In this document: positions 24,526-36,365 of the stretch, piece after piece
Numbering within the stretch: the first letter of the stretch is position 1
Layout of the letters: each line of letters opens with the position of its first letter
Origin: Cladopsammia gracilis
Taxonomy: Eukaryota > Cnidaria > Anthozoa > Scleractinia > Dendrophylliidae
Length of the DNA: 64,000 bases
Assembly (NCBI GenBank): GCA_022457155.1
Contig: JAJGOT010000439.1
Location: 577,001-641,000 of the forward strand
Direction of reading: 5' to 3'
Made by a program: the position numbers and the translations under genes
Notes under the pieces: generated by a model
Told to the model about the DNA's origin: nothing
Database searches by the model: none
What the model saw: only the letters and a program-made list of their open reading frames with translations

Positions 24526-25500
24526 ATAAAATGATCGATTCTACACAGCAAAAGAGAACAGGTAGTTTGGGCCAGTGCAATGTTACAGGGATGGAAGTGG
24601 ATTACAACAACGACAACTTTATTTTTTCTACCCATACAATAAAAAAAAATTACATGAAATGAAATTTTAAAAAAAGGGTATTGGCTTCCTAAAATAACCA
24701 GAAAGTTAAGGAGACTAGGAAGCCAAATTACAGTTCATCAAAATTGTCATTCTGGTGAACGTTAGTTTATGCTTCTTCCTTTTCATCACTTTGGTGATTT
24801 TTGTTCCTATATCAAGACGATAAAACAGGCTCCTGGCCATACTCTTGGAAACACGATATATCAGACGGGACAGTGTCCTTTTAAGGCGGGGGTACACGTG
24901 AATTTGAATGCAATTGTAAGCACGCAAGAGCACCCCAGGTTGCTAGTAGACTAATAACTTGGTGTTCGTCTATTGATTATTAACTTCAAATTCTAATTTT
25001 AAAACTCCACTAAATCTTCATAATAATAACAATAATAATAATAATAAATTATTGAAATTTTACATAAAATGATCAAAAGCGCATTACACTTTAGAAAACA
25101 AAAGTAAATAAATTAATAAAATATAAAAAAACTTATTGTTATAGAATTAATTAAAATAAACTAATAAAATTAAAATAAACTAATGATGTTCTATGTAACC
25201 AATAAAAAGCTAATTTAAAAACAGAATCATTTATCTTAATTTCACCAATTCTTTGAGAAAAACTATTTCCTTCCAAACATACGCAAAAAACACCCAAAAA
25301 TTACAAAACAACCCATAACATAGATTTATGGGATGCGCATAGAGTTTTGGATTGCTTAAAACTTGACGAGGAGAAATTTCCATTGAAGCCATGTCAAGGG
25401 GCGGGAAGTCTCCGTTTTATACTTTCGTGTGCGCATTCTTGGACCTACAAGCTAATTGTTTTCAAAGAATAATTTGTTTTGGCTGCAAGTGGGCCTTCCA
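24526..25500. other. No gene; AT-rich with (AAT)n tract
   Basis: It contains an AAT trinucleotide run near 25,019-25,050 and very AT-rich sequence to about 25,240. A small inverted pair GGCTTCCTA/TAGGAAGCC lies at about 24,683-24,724. No coding signal was recognised. Confidence 0.5.
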
Positions 25501-25649
25501 GGCCCCGGTTGTTCAAAACTTGGATAGCGCTATCCACCGGATAAATCACTGCCTCCAGTGGATAACACAATTGGTTTTGCTAACGCCTATCCACTGAATA
25601 GCGATTTATCCGATGGATAGCGTTATCCACCTTTTGAACAACCGGGGCC
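25501..25649. mobile_element. MITE, GGCCCCGGTTGTTCAAAA ends
   Basis: The 18-bp ends GGCCCCGGTTGTTCAAAA and TTTTGAACAACCGGGGCC are perfect inverse copies. Inside, GGATAGCGCTATCCACCGG and CGATGGATAGCGTTATCCACC form a second inverted pair. The short flank CAG occurs on both sides and may be a 3-bp target duplication. It is 149 bp and non-coding. Confidence 0.8.
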
Positions 25650-26556
25650 AGATAGGTAAGTTATGCTTGTAGTGTAGTAATGTTGTGAATAACACATTGG
25701 ATAAGTTGCCAAATGTTGAACTGTTACACGCCGATGAGATCTTAGAGCGCGACGCGCCTTACCGGTCCTAAACGGAGGAACCCAACAAACGTTTTTACAA
25801 TTTTTCACGATATCATAGGTATAATTATTTCGTAACTACTAATACGTGTGAAGCAATAAAGTGAATAAAATCTTCGTATTTTGTAACTAACTTTACACTC
25901 CTGTGATAAACACGAAGGGACAAGATTATGTTTGATCGTGCAAAACTTAGCAAGGAGGTGTGCCTGTCAATTGGATTCCAACTCTCTTGTTGGTCAACTT
26001 GTACTGAAAAGGCCTAGGGTTGAAGGGTGCTCACAGTATAAGGTGCGTCGCACTGTAAGTTCTTAAGATTTTGACAGAAAATTCAAGACTTTTACGTCAA
26101 AATTCAGGCCTGTTCCGGAAGATATTGAGACTCAAAGAGTTTTTTCTTTAAAATTCATTATTTGACCGGAAAAATATTGAACCATAATTTGAGGGTGTGA
26201 AAGGGGTTAACTGATTAGCGACAAAGAGCAAAAAATATTACTGACTACCGACAAAACGAGGAAAAATTACCGACTAGCGACAAATAAATTCTAACCGACA
26301 ACCGACATGGTCCGACGTTATAGGGATGTTTGTATTCGTCCTCAGTAAGCAGAATATTTTAAGCACTTTTATGATCGAGCCATGTAGTTATACTCTAAAT
26401 GTACAACAAACCGCTTCTATTTCGTACTTCGGCTACCGTTAATCTTCTGAACTGAAGCCATTTAAATGTATAACAAAAGACAACAGGTTATTTTGTTTTT
26501 GTTTCAATTCTAATGTATTGGCTTTTGAATTAATTATACTTTCGCCTTCTCACCAG
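25650..26556. other. No gene; upstream of the NPTY-tail exon
   Basis: Presumed intron or intergenic sequence. A T-rich tract ending in an acceptor (TTCTCACCAG at 26,547-26,556) precedes the next exon. The upstream exons of that gene were not identified in the window. Confidence 0.4.
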
Positions 26557-26933
26557 TTGTAGGTATGGTAGGCGTGTTCCATTTACGCAGAAGGAGACAT
26601 TCGAAGAACAACAAGCCTTACGCTGCATCAAAAACTGCGTTTCAGTTTGATAATCCCACGTACGCAGCCTGCGAAAAGCCTGAGGAAATACAGGAGAACG
26701 ATTCTCAAACTGAAACTGCGTTTCAGTTTGATAATCCCACGTACGCAGCCTGCGAAAAGCCTGAGGAAATACAGGAGAACGATTCTCCTTCGGCGGAAGA
26801 TTCATTCAGTCAAGAACGCATTGATGGTCCGGAAGAGCACTTGGCTAAGTATGGCCAAGTTGACCCATTATATGTTTTCACTGTGCAGCCACCTGTGGTA
26901 GGTGATCCTGATATCGCAGATCAGACCGTCTAA
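26557..26933 (+). CDS. Terminal exon of a membrane protein with two NPTY tail motifs
   Basis: The frame enters through a splice acceptor at 26,556 in phase 2 and runs to a TAA stop, giving about 125 residues. The first residues (VGMVGVFHL) look like the end of a transmembrane helix. They are followed by a basic stop-transfer run (RRRRHSK) and an acidic cytoplasmic tail. An 81-bp exact-frame duplication gives two copies of FQFDNPTYAACEKPEEIQE. NPxY motifs are bound by PTB-domain adaptors and act as endocytosis or phosphotyrosine signals in receptors. That role is inferred here. Extracellular exons were not found, so the receptor type is unknown. An in-frame ATG at 26,565 exists, but a start there would leave no membrane anchor. 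Confidence 0.6.
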
Positions 26934-27502
26934 TCAGATTCCTTGCAATTGCTCATGACAGATACTATTATCTTAAAAAAGTGATCTCAGTATGGCAACC
27001 CAACTAAGCTCTTTCTCTTGCTTTCAAAACAAAGGATTAAATTTGTTTAACGTACTTATTTTCGGAAGATGATTCATTTTAGATCTTCACTTTTCAATTG
27101 GTACATGTTTTTTTTACAGTAGCTACAATAGTTTCTGTCACGGGAAAAGGCCTTTCACAGAACTTGATCACGTGACGCATGCTAATCATACAAAAGATAG
27201 TGACAAATAAAAAAAAGATTACTTTTTTAAGAGATAATTAACTTAAGCTGGATGGATAAATGGAGTGAAAAAAAAAACATGAATGAAGTTATATTAGTCT
27301 ATAAGAGAAGCATATATAGGGTTAGAAAAGCTCAACGGAGTGACTGATTTTTATAAATTTACTATCGGCTTGTTAAAGACGAACACGCCAAGTGAAAACA
27401 TGACAAAAATAGCATGATTGGTAATCAAGCAGCTAGCCCGTCACTTAAATTTTTTAACTCCAAGTGATTTTTATGTAATAAAATATCTGTCCTTTACATA
27501 AC

Positions 27503-27786
27503 AGAGCAGTTTTCAATTGAGTGTCGAAAGTAATTACACTATTGCTTTGGTTTTGCATTACTGCGCTTTGTGATTGGCTAAAAAATCTCGCGCCACTTTT
27601 TCGACCAATCAGAAGTAAAACCAAAACCAATCGTGACTTGCTCGCACGCGTTTTCCCGCGCTTGGCGCCGCCGACATGTAATTGCTTCGAGCTCTGATTG
27701 GTTCATTGGATTGTTTACGACTGCTGTGATTGGTCAGAGTAATTACTTTGGTTTTGGTTTTACTACACTCAATTGAAAACTGCTCT
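27503..27786. mobile_element. MITE, AGAGCAGTTTTCAATTGAGTG ends
   Basis: The left end AGAGCAGTTTTCAATTGAGT and the right end ACTCAATTGAAAACTGCTCT are perfect inverse copies. The next block (AAGTAATTAC...GGTTTTG) is also mirrored. The body contains several inverted CCAAT-type motifs. It is 284 bp and non-coding. Confidence 0.8.
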
Positions 27787-29274
27787 AAGGAACTGGCTAT
27801 TACCATGCAAGTTTTAATTAAACTGTGATTATCCATAGGTAATATAAATCCTTAGTATTAAACAAAGTTAACTCATCGAAATCATGCCTGTAAGCCAAAC
27901 TCAATTCCAATCGACAGTTAGGTGTGTTAAATTCAACTAACAGAACTGTTACGTCACGTTTAATTTGATCCCCACTCAGGTCATGTTTAGTTTTTACCAC
28001 GCGTGTTCACTTTTAGATGCCACCGATGGTAAATTAAATTTTCATCTTTGAGTCATGAGTTGGCCAGTTGCAAGAACTTGCAGTAGTCCGGCCTGTTTAT
28101 GTTTTAGAAAATTTGGTCACAAGGGGCTAATTTTCAAGTTCAAACGACCAGGGTGAAAATGAATTGCATGCAACTTGAAATGACGGACAAACGGTTTTAA
28201 TTCTTTCTTAGAGCGTTTCGTGTTTCAGCAAGATAGTATTTTTAGTAGGTTTGAGCATTCTATCATGGTACCATCATATCTCTTTACAAATCACAAAGTA
28301 ATCAGTGACCTCAAGTAATTAATGAATACACAGAAACTGCCGGGTGAGAGAAGCATGAGAGAGTTTTGATGCACAGAATGATAAAGAAACTGCCTGGAAA
28401 AAGATTCATGTCCCAGATCATATTTTCTTGTTTCGACTGATTTCGCGGCGCACATTTCACTGAGCGACCTCCTCAAACTGAATAATTAATAACAGGCTGC
28501 ACATCGGCAGTTATCCGGCGAGGGCCGTTACTTAGAACTTTGCGGTACCATTTGCGCCAGGTAAAGGCGCAACCGAGAAAAGTGTTGAACGCCTTCTTAA
28601 AAGGTGTTTTACACTAGTGGTTTAAAAACCACCAGTTTAATATGTAACTCGGATTTCTGCATATTTTTCTGCATGTTAGAAAAACAAACAACCAGGGTTT
28701 AAAAGGGTTTAGAGCTCTAACTATCAGATCTAATAAGTGGAGGGTTCCAAAGTTCCAAAATAGATAAAAAGAAGCTCTATGTCCACATTGTATTACTCGA
28801 ACTCCAATCAGCAGTTTTGTCTGGGCTCCAAAGTCATGGCGCTGATTTTCGTAGCCGTTCGTATTCCTGGTTTGGTACCCCGGTAATCTAATATTACCAC
28901 CATCAGAGTTATTCCAAAACCTTTTACGGTATTAAGATAAACTATGACAGGATATGAAAGCCCCGAAGACGCCAACGAAACAAGATTCACACCGTATTTT
29001 TTCTTAGGAGTCCACCTGGGACCCAGAGTTCAAGGAGTCCTGGAATTCTTCCCCCCTTCGCCCCTCCCTTTGGTCCCTAAGCAACATACTTTTGAATTTT
29101 CTAAATAATCGTTTTAATCTTTAGTTATATGCTATGCATGGCATTTTTTTAGCAGAAATCGTAGATAAGCCGCTGCTTCAATACATAATTACATAATTAA
29201 TAATTAATTAATTAACAATGTAATAATTACATAATTAATGTATTTGCTAAGACTAAGCTCAACTGTTGTCAGAG
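27787..29274. other. No gene recognised
   Basis: Short frames only. A very AT-rich tract of TAATTA repeats lies at about 29,180-29,240. No transposon ends or RNA genes were recognised. Confidence 0.45.
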
Positions 29275-29278
29275 CGGT

Positions 29279-29381
29279 CTTGATATACCGGAGTGGCTTT
29301 GATGGTTATTGCTTGATATATCGAAGTGGCTTTGATGGCTTTCGCTTGATATACCGGAGTGGCTTTGATGGCTATCGCTTG
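29279..29381. repeat. 33-bp minisatellite, three units
   Basis: Three head-to-tail copies of a 33-bp unit containing GAGTGGCTTTGATGGCTATC are visible, with a few substitutions each. A 90-codon minus-strand frame crosses them, giving a repeating SHQSHSGIS pattern. There is no other support for coding. Confidence 0.75.
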
Positions 29382-30781
29382 ACTTATTAAAATGCGTTAA
29401 GCAAATCGATACCCGCTTTAGCCTACCCAAAAAGTATCTTCTTATTGCCTGACGATCATAGTTTCGGTACCTGCCTGTGTCAGTTGTGAAGTAATTTTTA
29501 GATCTATCACCATTGATGTTGGCAAGAGGAAAGTTCCACATCTATCGGGTGACTGTTACAATTCTGGTCATTTCATTACATGTATCTCAGGCATCGATTT
29601 CTTACTTAAGAGTTTTCTCTTTTTTTAAGCTGCTGTGTGATTTTTTTGGTCAGTAAAATCCTTTTCAAAACTGAAAGATTTACACAGACAGTACCGCAAC
29701 TGTAACTCTATCAAGACCAGCTATTCAACACTGTGCTTAGTTTAGAACGGTTTGAAATTGTGTAAGGCAATAGCCGAGCTTGGCGTTCTTAAAAGAAAAG
29801 TGATGTGTGTTTTATCAAATTGAACACGACCCTACCAGTTATACTGTTTGCATTTTTTTGTCGTGTACAAATAAAAAATTAACGTAAAAAATAAAACAAT
29901 ATTACACACACAAAAAAAACAAGTTTAACGTAGCTATACAGAATGTCACGGTTTTTTTATATCCATTAGATTTGTATTCATTCCTGACATTGTGTAGTCA
30001 GCTGTTTTTGGTAAAACTAATTAAAGGTGTTGGGTAAATAACTTGTGTCTGTTATGGGGTGATCTACTATGGCAACTGGGGAATTTGATGAGAAATCTTC
30101 ACAAAAGATCCCGAACACTACATTTAGGTTTCGCGCCATTATTGTTTATTCCACAACATCGCACCACAGCTGGTACCACTACAGCTAAAACTGTTTTTTA
30201 GAAAGTTGGTGCGCGGAAGTAAAAAAGCTAGTTTGCCCTCGCAGTCTCTAATTCACAATCAATTTGCGTGCTAGTCAGCGGTTTTTTGAAGCCGTGAGCA
30301 GCTGGTTTTTGCGCGCGAAATTTTAAAACGAGCTGACCCGCCATTTTGGATTTGAAAAAGCGGAGAAGGCCCTGGGGACAAGGTTGGGTTCAGTTTACAT
30401 GGAGGTGAGGGTCTTCCTGTAGGTGAGGGATCTTGGGTAGCCGTGGTTGATAACTAAACCGCCTTTACATGCAATCTTGAGAACCCCGGGGTAGAGTTTC
30501 TCGACGCCATAGAAATCGCGTTTTGTTTTGTATCCTTTTAGATACCTCGGCAGAAGTGCGACTCGATCGGCTGTCCAAGAACTTCCGATTCTTTTTAGAT
30601 TTCTCAGCATCTGTAGACCTATTATCGTTATTCTCAGAAAAAGCTATGGCATTTCTTTTACCTTGAGTATGCTGAGTAGAGAACGATTCTGCAAACTAGT
30701 GCCACTAGCCGAGGGTTGAGACTCGCCGAATTTGCTTGAAGTCTTCTGCTCCACTGCTCCACTGCTCAGCTTATATTGTAG

Positions 30782-30831
30782 CAACCTCGTTCCCAGGGTC
30801 TCTCTTCTTCCCGCCCCCTGGAGCGAGGTTG
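30782..30831. mobile_element. 50-bp hairpin insertion with 9-bp target duplication
   Basis: The 50-bp insert starts CAACCTCG and ends CGAGGTTG. ATATTGTAG is repeated on both sides (30,773-30,781 and 30,832-30,840). Unit 1 has the single unoccupied ATATTGTAG near 11,825. The terminal inverse and target duplication show DNA-transposon-type movement. A 9-bp target fits MULE-like and is near the 8 bp of hAT-like elements. Confidence 0.8.
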
Positions 30832-31253
30832 ATATTGTAGAATAAACCATCTGAAAGCAATGGTCACACGACACATCTCCGCCGTATGACCAATTGAAAA
30901 AATAATACTGCATGGTATTTGCTTTCCCATAATCAGTTTTAAAGTGTTTGTTTCTATTCTACTGGGCGCCATTAAAATTGCGCTTTCTTGTTATGTTCAA
31001 TATACAGCTATTTCAATTAACGTTGTCGGAAGAAAGCTCAAAGCCAAGACCGCAATATAGCATGGGTAGTTGTAAAAAGCCATCCAAGATTCCGGTTGTC
31101 AGTGCGGGTGCGACGGAAAATGGGCGACAGCACTAAAGACGTCTGCCTCCATTTTTTAAAGGAGGGAAACAAAAACAGACACGAATCATATATTGCATTC
31201 CAAACGTTCCTTTTATTTGACAGTGTGGAGAGATAAAAGCGTATGGGAGTTTA

Positions 31254-31778
31254 AAGGCTGGTTCTCATATAATCGTCCCGGTCGTCCCGGTCGTCCCGGT
31301 CGTCCCGGTCGTCCGAGTCGTTTTAAAGGCTGGTGCTTATATAATCGTCCCGGTCGTCCGAGTCGTTTCAAAAAGTGCACGGACGATCGGGACGATTATA
31401 TGAGAACACTTCTGAGACGACCCGGGACGATTGCAAACGACCCGGACGACTGGGACGATCGTGGTCGCTTGGATAGGACTGTCTTCTTTCCTGAAGACTG
31501 GGACGATCGTTAAAAATCGGGGACGATCATATGAGAACTACTCTCAGGCGACCGGGACGACTGAGGCGATCGAAGCGAATCTACCCCAGAATGCAGTATT
31601 ACTGCCCAAAACATGTTGTCGGACACAGTTTACGACTGCGCTATTGAGACGTTCGAGACGACCGGGACGATCATATGAGAACCCAAATCACTTGAGTCGT
31701 CCCGATCGTCTGAGTCGTTTGCAAAAAACTTTTTGAAACGACTCGGACGACCGGGACGATTATATGAGAACCAGCCTT
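31254..31778. mobile_element. MITE rich in CGTCCCGG motifs (unit 2 copy)
   Basis: Orthologue of 12,252-12,714 at the same position. It is about 60 bp longer, mainly because the left arm contains extra tandem GTCGTCCCG units and a second partial end (GGCTGGTGCTTATATAATCG) near 31,330. Confidence 0.8.
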
Positions 31779-32253
31779 AAGCAGCCACGACGGCGGAGGC
31801 AGCGAAAAGGGCTGAAAACAATCGGTTTAAAAAGCAAAAACAATGCATCTGCACGTGCGTTTTACATTTTGATACATTTCTTTGCCGTTCACTGCAAAAC
31901 AACAACTTCAAATATCAAATTATAGGTTTTGTGAAGAACATTAACACACTGCGGTTAAACAAACTAAACAAATTGGAACAACTGCAAAGTAGTTTAAAAT
32001 AGAAGGAATCCTTGGTATTATTGTCGAGGTTGCTTAAGCTCCCTATTGTTGATTTTTGTGAATTTATGCATGAAAATGCCATACTACCTTGCGGTCTTGG
32101 CTTGTAGGCTTAAAGCTTTCATGCTACAACGTTACTTGAAATGGCTGTATATGAGAAGAAATAAGAACCGGTAAAGCCGGAAAAGGAAGGATACATTTAC
32201 CAATTCTGCGCAATTAATAAATAAGAAGCACTGGAATAAAACCAACAGATTAA

Positions 32254-32640
32254 GGCTCCGTCCACACTAATGCGTTTTCGTTTGAAAACGCATACTTTTT
32301 TATCCGTTCTTACCGATCGTCCACACTAAAACTATCAAAAACGGAGATGTTTATCTACGAAAACGGAGGTTTTCGAAAACGCTTTTCAGAGTGGAGCCTT
32401 TTGAAAACGCAGGTCTATCGTTTTAGTGTGGACGGCAAAAACGGCAACTTGTAACGCGTAGTATCGCTGACGCAATTGGAGCATGCGTATTGAACAGAAA
32501 AAACATCCGAGCAGAGCCTGGTGATGAAAACTCATCTTTGGATCATCGTTTTTCAGCCGCTAGTGGACGCAGATCTTTTCATCCGTTTTCGGGGAACCAA
32601 AAACAGAGGTTTTCAAAAACGCATTCGTGTGGACGGGGCC
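32254..32640. mobile_element. MITE with TAA target site, Harbinger-like (unit 2)
   Basis: Orthologue of 13,190-13,562. It starts GGCTCCGTCCACACTAATGC, ends GTGTGGACGGGGCC, and is flanked by TAA at 32,251-32,253 and 32,641-32,643. The left end is closer to the right end here than in unit 1. Confidence 0.75.
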
Positions 32641-33059
32641 TAATACCGATACATGTAGAAGGGCAACCGTCTTGTAGTTTACAGAATTTATAAGTAACAA
32701 TCCGTGTAACAACTAGGCAATCCTCTATTGTTCAGCGGCATTTTGCTTTCCCCACATAAGAATGTTGAGATTTTTGTATTGAGAACACAACAGCCTATGG
32801 ACAACATGGTTTTGAAATAAAATTTACTGAAACTGTATTTTAAAGCGATGTTTCTTTTGTGTTACAAGATTTCATCCAATCGTGAGACTCCAAAACAATG
32901 GCCAAGAAAGACTTCTAATTTTCCATATTTCCCACATAGAATTTTTGTTGCATTGAAACTCACAATAGTTTTCACTAAAAGGGAATCATTTAATAAACTA
33001 GAGAGAAATAAATGCGCTACCTGATGAAGTGATGGTAGATTTTCATGTTTTAGCCAATG

Positions 33060-34110
33060 AGGTGGACGGTTTCAACAATATTACAATTAACACCTTTCTG
33101 CATTCCTTGCCGTTAGGTTGCCTACTTCTTACTAGGACCATTTATTAAATCAGTTTCTTTCTCTAAATAATAATAAAGCAACTATAACAATAGTAACAAT
33201 AGAGAATGTCAATAACATCTGATGATAATTGCTTGAAATAAGGGGTCCTAAAGAGCTGCGTGGTATCTGAGCGCTTTTGATGTTTGTGTTTATTCTATTC
33301 GGCCCATGTTTCAATTGCGCTTTCCTGTTGTGCTCAATATAGTTGAGCAAAAGGAAAAGGAAATGGAGACTGTGGAGGAAATGGAAGTGAAACATTTTGC
33401 TCCATTGGACTTAAACAAAAGGAAAGAGACCCACTTATGCATACTTACTGAAACGCGACGACATTTCATCAGCTTCATAAGGTGTTTGGTTTTGTAAATT
33501 ATATTTTTCATCTTGAAATTACGCACCCAAAATATGCCAATATGCCACAATGATGGCTGCAAACAGAGTGATTGCAAAATAGTATATTTTGCTAAATGAT
33601 AATTTCACAACTATAACAATCGTAACAATAGAAAATGGCAATAACATCTGATGATATTTGCTTTCAATGTTTGTGTTTATTCTACCGGACCATGTTAAAA
33701 TTCAGTGCGATTTCCTGTTGTGCTCAATATAGTTGAGCAAAAGGAAAAGGAAATGCAGCAATTGAGGAAAAGAAAGGAAGCATTTTGCTCAATTAAACTT
33801 CAACAAAAGGAAGGGGATTGTGAAATACCCCGCAAATCCCGAAAACGCGTAAACATGTGTCGAAATGCTTTGTATAACGTGGCGTAACACAGTAGGCACT
33901 TTTGTTATTCTATGAGATGCAAACAAGTTGCGGGGTATTCTGCAGTTTTGCCCCTTGGAGTGATAATTATAATTTTTGAAGCATACACCCAAAATATGCC
34001 ACAACGACGGCTGCGAACAGAGTGGTTGTAAAATGATATCTTTTCCTAACCGATAACAACTGATGATAAAAAATTACTTTTTATGTTTTTGTTTATTCTT
34101 GCCGGTTAAT
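33060..34110. repeat. Diverged tandem repeat, about 430-bp units (unit 2)
   Basis: Orthologue of 13,995-15,035 with the same unit order. The short frame containing FPVVLNIVEQKEKEM is open in both full units (33,306-33,497 and 33,705-33,887). Its reading past the core differs between units because of single-base indels, which argues against constraint. Confidence 0.65.
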
Positions 34111-34716
34111 CATACTATTTTTTAAAGTGCACCTAACCCCCATTTTTTTTTCTTTTAATCAACTCAATGTACGTTGAAAAGTAGAAAGGGAAATATTTCT
34201 TGTTTTAACGTCGCGTTAGTGAGTTATAGAGATTTGAATTTACAAAATGCCAATTAGATGACGGGGGGTTAATCCCGCAATGGTCAAGCATCCAATCCAG
34301 GGGGGAGGGAGCAATTCTCCTATTTAGTTCATGCTACAGAAAACGGGTTAAGCTCCGGCCGTGTGAGTCAACTATGGCCCGTATACGACTTTGAAAAACT
34401 TGACACAAAACAAGCTACTGTCTGAAAACAATAGACCTGTGGCTAACTTAACGTTTCAGTCTGTACGAAAAAACAAAACTCCGTAAACAGTACTGTATTG
34501 TGGTACAGTAACTGCATTTTATGCTGTACAAGGAGGGTTTTACTTTTCAGTCTGTGAAGTGTAACCGTTCAAACCTAAAAGCTCCTCTGTAGTGCTGTTC
34601 ATTATGCGTACAAGGTGATTTGAGTCTTTATATGGAATCATGAACTGTGACCCATGAAATTGATGGGTTGGAGCGGTATTTTAATGTTTAAAGCTAATCA
34701 AAGGCTCCTTAGAGCC

Positions 34717-35316
34717 AACCCGTGAATTTGAAATGCTAACGCGTAAGGCAATAATTGCGGTAAGCTTATGTTTTCACTCTGTCACGGTTCAATATATATT
34801 TTTTTTAAATTAAACGTAAGGATTTTTGACAAACGCAAAAAATAAAAGTACAGTACATCACTTTCATATTGTTCAGTCCGAAGAAGAAAGAAAAAAAAAA
34901 AAGAACGCCGTGAGCGAGATTCGAACCTGGCCTTTTGGCTGTAAGTCCGCAATTTACACCACTCGACCACCGTGACCACTGACTTGTAATGGGATAAATT
35001 TTTGTTACTTGAAGGCAGACAACCATCAAAACGCGTGTGTCAGTTGAAAATTCCTTTTAGATCGATTTTAACGTTGCATTTAAGACTCCAAATGCGAAAC
35101 ACCTTTAAGCTTATTGTTGTTTATATTCGTTTACACCAATTTAGTTATTGTTATCGCTGGATTCACGCTGTTCTTGTTACAAAACGCATTCGCAACAAAG
35201 CATTACGTCACTAAGTTTACAGCTGATGGAAGGAGTGAGCGGTGAGTGACTCATTTGCACATCTGTCGTCGTTACCGATAACCAGTTCATTACGCATGCG
35301 CGTATATTCACGGGTT
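34717..35316. mobile_element. Insertion private to unit 2 with AACCCGTGAAT ends
   Basis: Unit 1 reads continuously from AATGTTTAAAGCTAA to AAAAGGAATTATATAGG near 15,790-15,810. Unit 2 has about 620 extra bases here. The insert is bounded by AACCCGTGAATTTG at 34,717 and the inverse ATATTCACGGGTT ending at 35,316. It contains the tRNA-like sequence listed separately. The class is undecided: SINE-containing or small DNA element. Confidence 0.55.
34905..34976 (-). repeat. tRNA-like sequence (probable SINE head or tRNA pseudogene)
   Basis: On the minus strand an A-box match TGGTCGAGTGG (34,969-34,959) and a B-box match GGTTCGAATCT (34,927-34,917) stand at tRNA-like spacing. A long T run (plus-strand A run at about 34,888-34,903) follows, as a Pol III terminator would. 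My hand fold leaves two mismatches in the acceptor stem and two in the T stem. A functional tRNA is therefore unlikely, and a tRNA-derived SINE head or pseudogene is favoured. Confidence 0.5.
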
Positions 35317-35553
35317 AAAAAAGGAATTATATAGGTTTGTAATAAATAAGATTTAGAAAAACAATTTATGATAAAAATAAGCGAAAAGAAACGACGTTTC
35401 GAAGTCGTCCTGGCTACATTTTCAAGTCAAAAGGTTACTGTTCAAGTGCATAGAGTTAATTTATACTACTGTATTCAAAGGGTCAAAACTTGTTATAGAA
35501 TTCATAATTAGGTCAAAGGCGACAATGATTGAACTTACAGGTGCTGAAGGATG

Positions 35554-35958
35554 TTAAATAAATACCGCTTTAGCACGAATTGAGTCTGACTGCGTATTCA
35601 GCGAGGGTTTTCTTTCGCGAATAAACAACATTTCGTGGATTAAACAATCCAGTTTTCTTTGGCATTTCTTTAAAACGGAAAACATTGTAGTCAGCTCAGG
35701 GTTCTTGATTCCGTGGTCTCTCATGTGTTTTCCAACAACAGAGCGGTATTTATGTTCATCAATGCGCTGATGAAGATGGCGCTTGGTGTAGGCAATATAA
35801 TCAACAACACACTGATCACATTTAAAAATGTCAACAACGGATTGATTTGTTACCAAAGTATGCTTTTCTTCCGGTAACTTGACTTTGTCGTCAATTTTTG
35901 GACTGGTGTACGCTGGTTGCAAATCAGTAACCGATTTTACGGTTCTAAGATCTTTCAT
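35554..35958 (-). pseudogene. Penelope-like element 3' fragment, GIY-YIG tail (unit 2)
   Basis: A 134-codon minus-strand frame matches the C-terminal end of Penelope-like retroelement polyproteins as I know them. The landmarks are CDQC, YIAYT, HLHQRIDEHKYR, the FSVLKKCQRKLDCLI-type helix and a final SDSIRAK motif. These belong to the GIY-YIG endonuclease tail. Here the YIG triplet is YIA. The reverse transcriptase portion is absent, so it is a 5'-truncated dead insertion inherited by both duplication units. Confidence 0.6.
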
Positions 35959-36139
35959 TTATCTACGAACAGCATCAGTGGACCTCTGGTCTTTAAATGG
36001 TAACACGATCCGGACTGTCTTAATTCGTTTTCCGTCAGCCTTAGTTGGATTTTGGTCATTTTGCCCAATTTTTCTATTTCTATTCTATTTCTATTACTAT
36101 GTTTCTATATTTGTGTGTGTGTGTGTCTTTGCCTGTTTG

Positions 36140-36262
36140 TGTGCCTGACCTGGACATGTATTGTGTCTAAAGGTTATTTCGGGTAGCCAGTTCCCTATTT
36201 TTCTTATTCAAAATTTTAAATACTTATTGTAGGCGATGGGGTAATATAAAGATTGTTGTCCT

Positions 36263-36296
<34 letters not shown>

Positions 36297-36302
36297 GTTT
36301 TT
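36140..36302 (+). repeat. Retroelement 3' tail ending in (TTG)n (unit 2)
   Basis: Orthologue of 16,700-16,815. The TTG tail is longer here and contains CTTG and TCG interruptions, consistent with slippage after duplication. Confidence 0.5.
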
Positions 36303-36365
36303 GATGTACCTTGTGAAATTCTCTTCAAAGCTAATAAAATATTATGACAGTATTACTGAATATTA

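Larger units (their letters stand above)
10557..29670. repeat. Large duplication, unit 1 (about 19.1 kb)
   Basis: Sequence from about 10,557 (ATTTACACAG) to about 20,560 is matched colinearly by about 29,671-40,428. The part from about 20,677 onward is matched by about 61,930 to the window end. The second unit starts directly after the first ends, so this is a direct tandem arrangement with a repeat length of about 19.1 kb. Exons are about 98% identical between copies: I counted 15 differences in the 636-bp third exon. Several insertions are private to one copy. Real tandem duplication or unmerged haplotypes are both possible. Confidence 0.85.

Noticed and set aside
34905..34976. Functional tRNA gene on the minus strand
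   Set aside because: A and B boxes are present, but acceptor and T stems each have two mismatches in a hand fold, and it lies in a private insertion.
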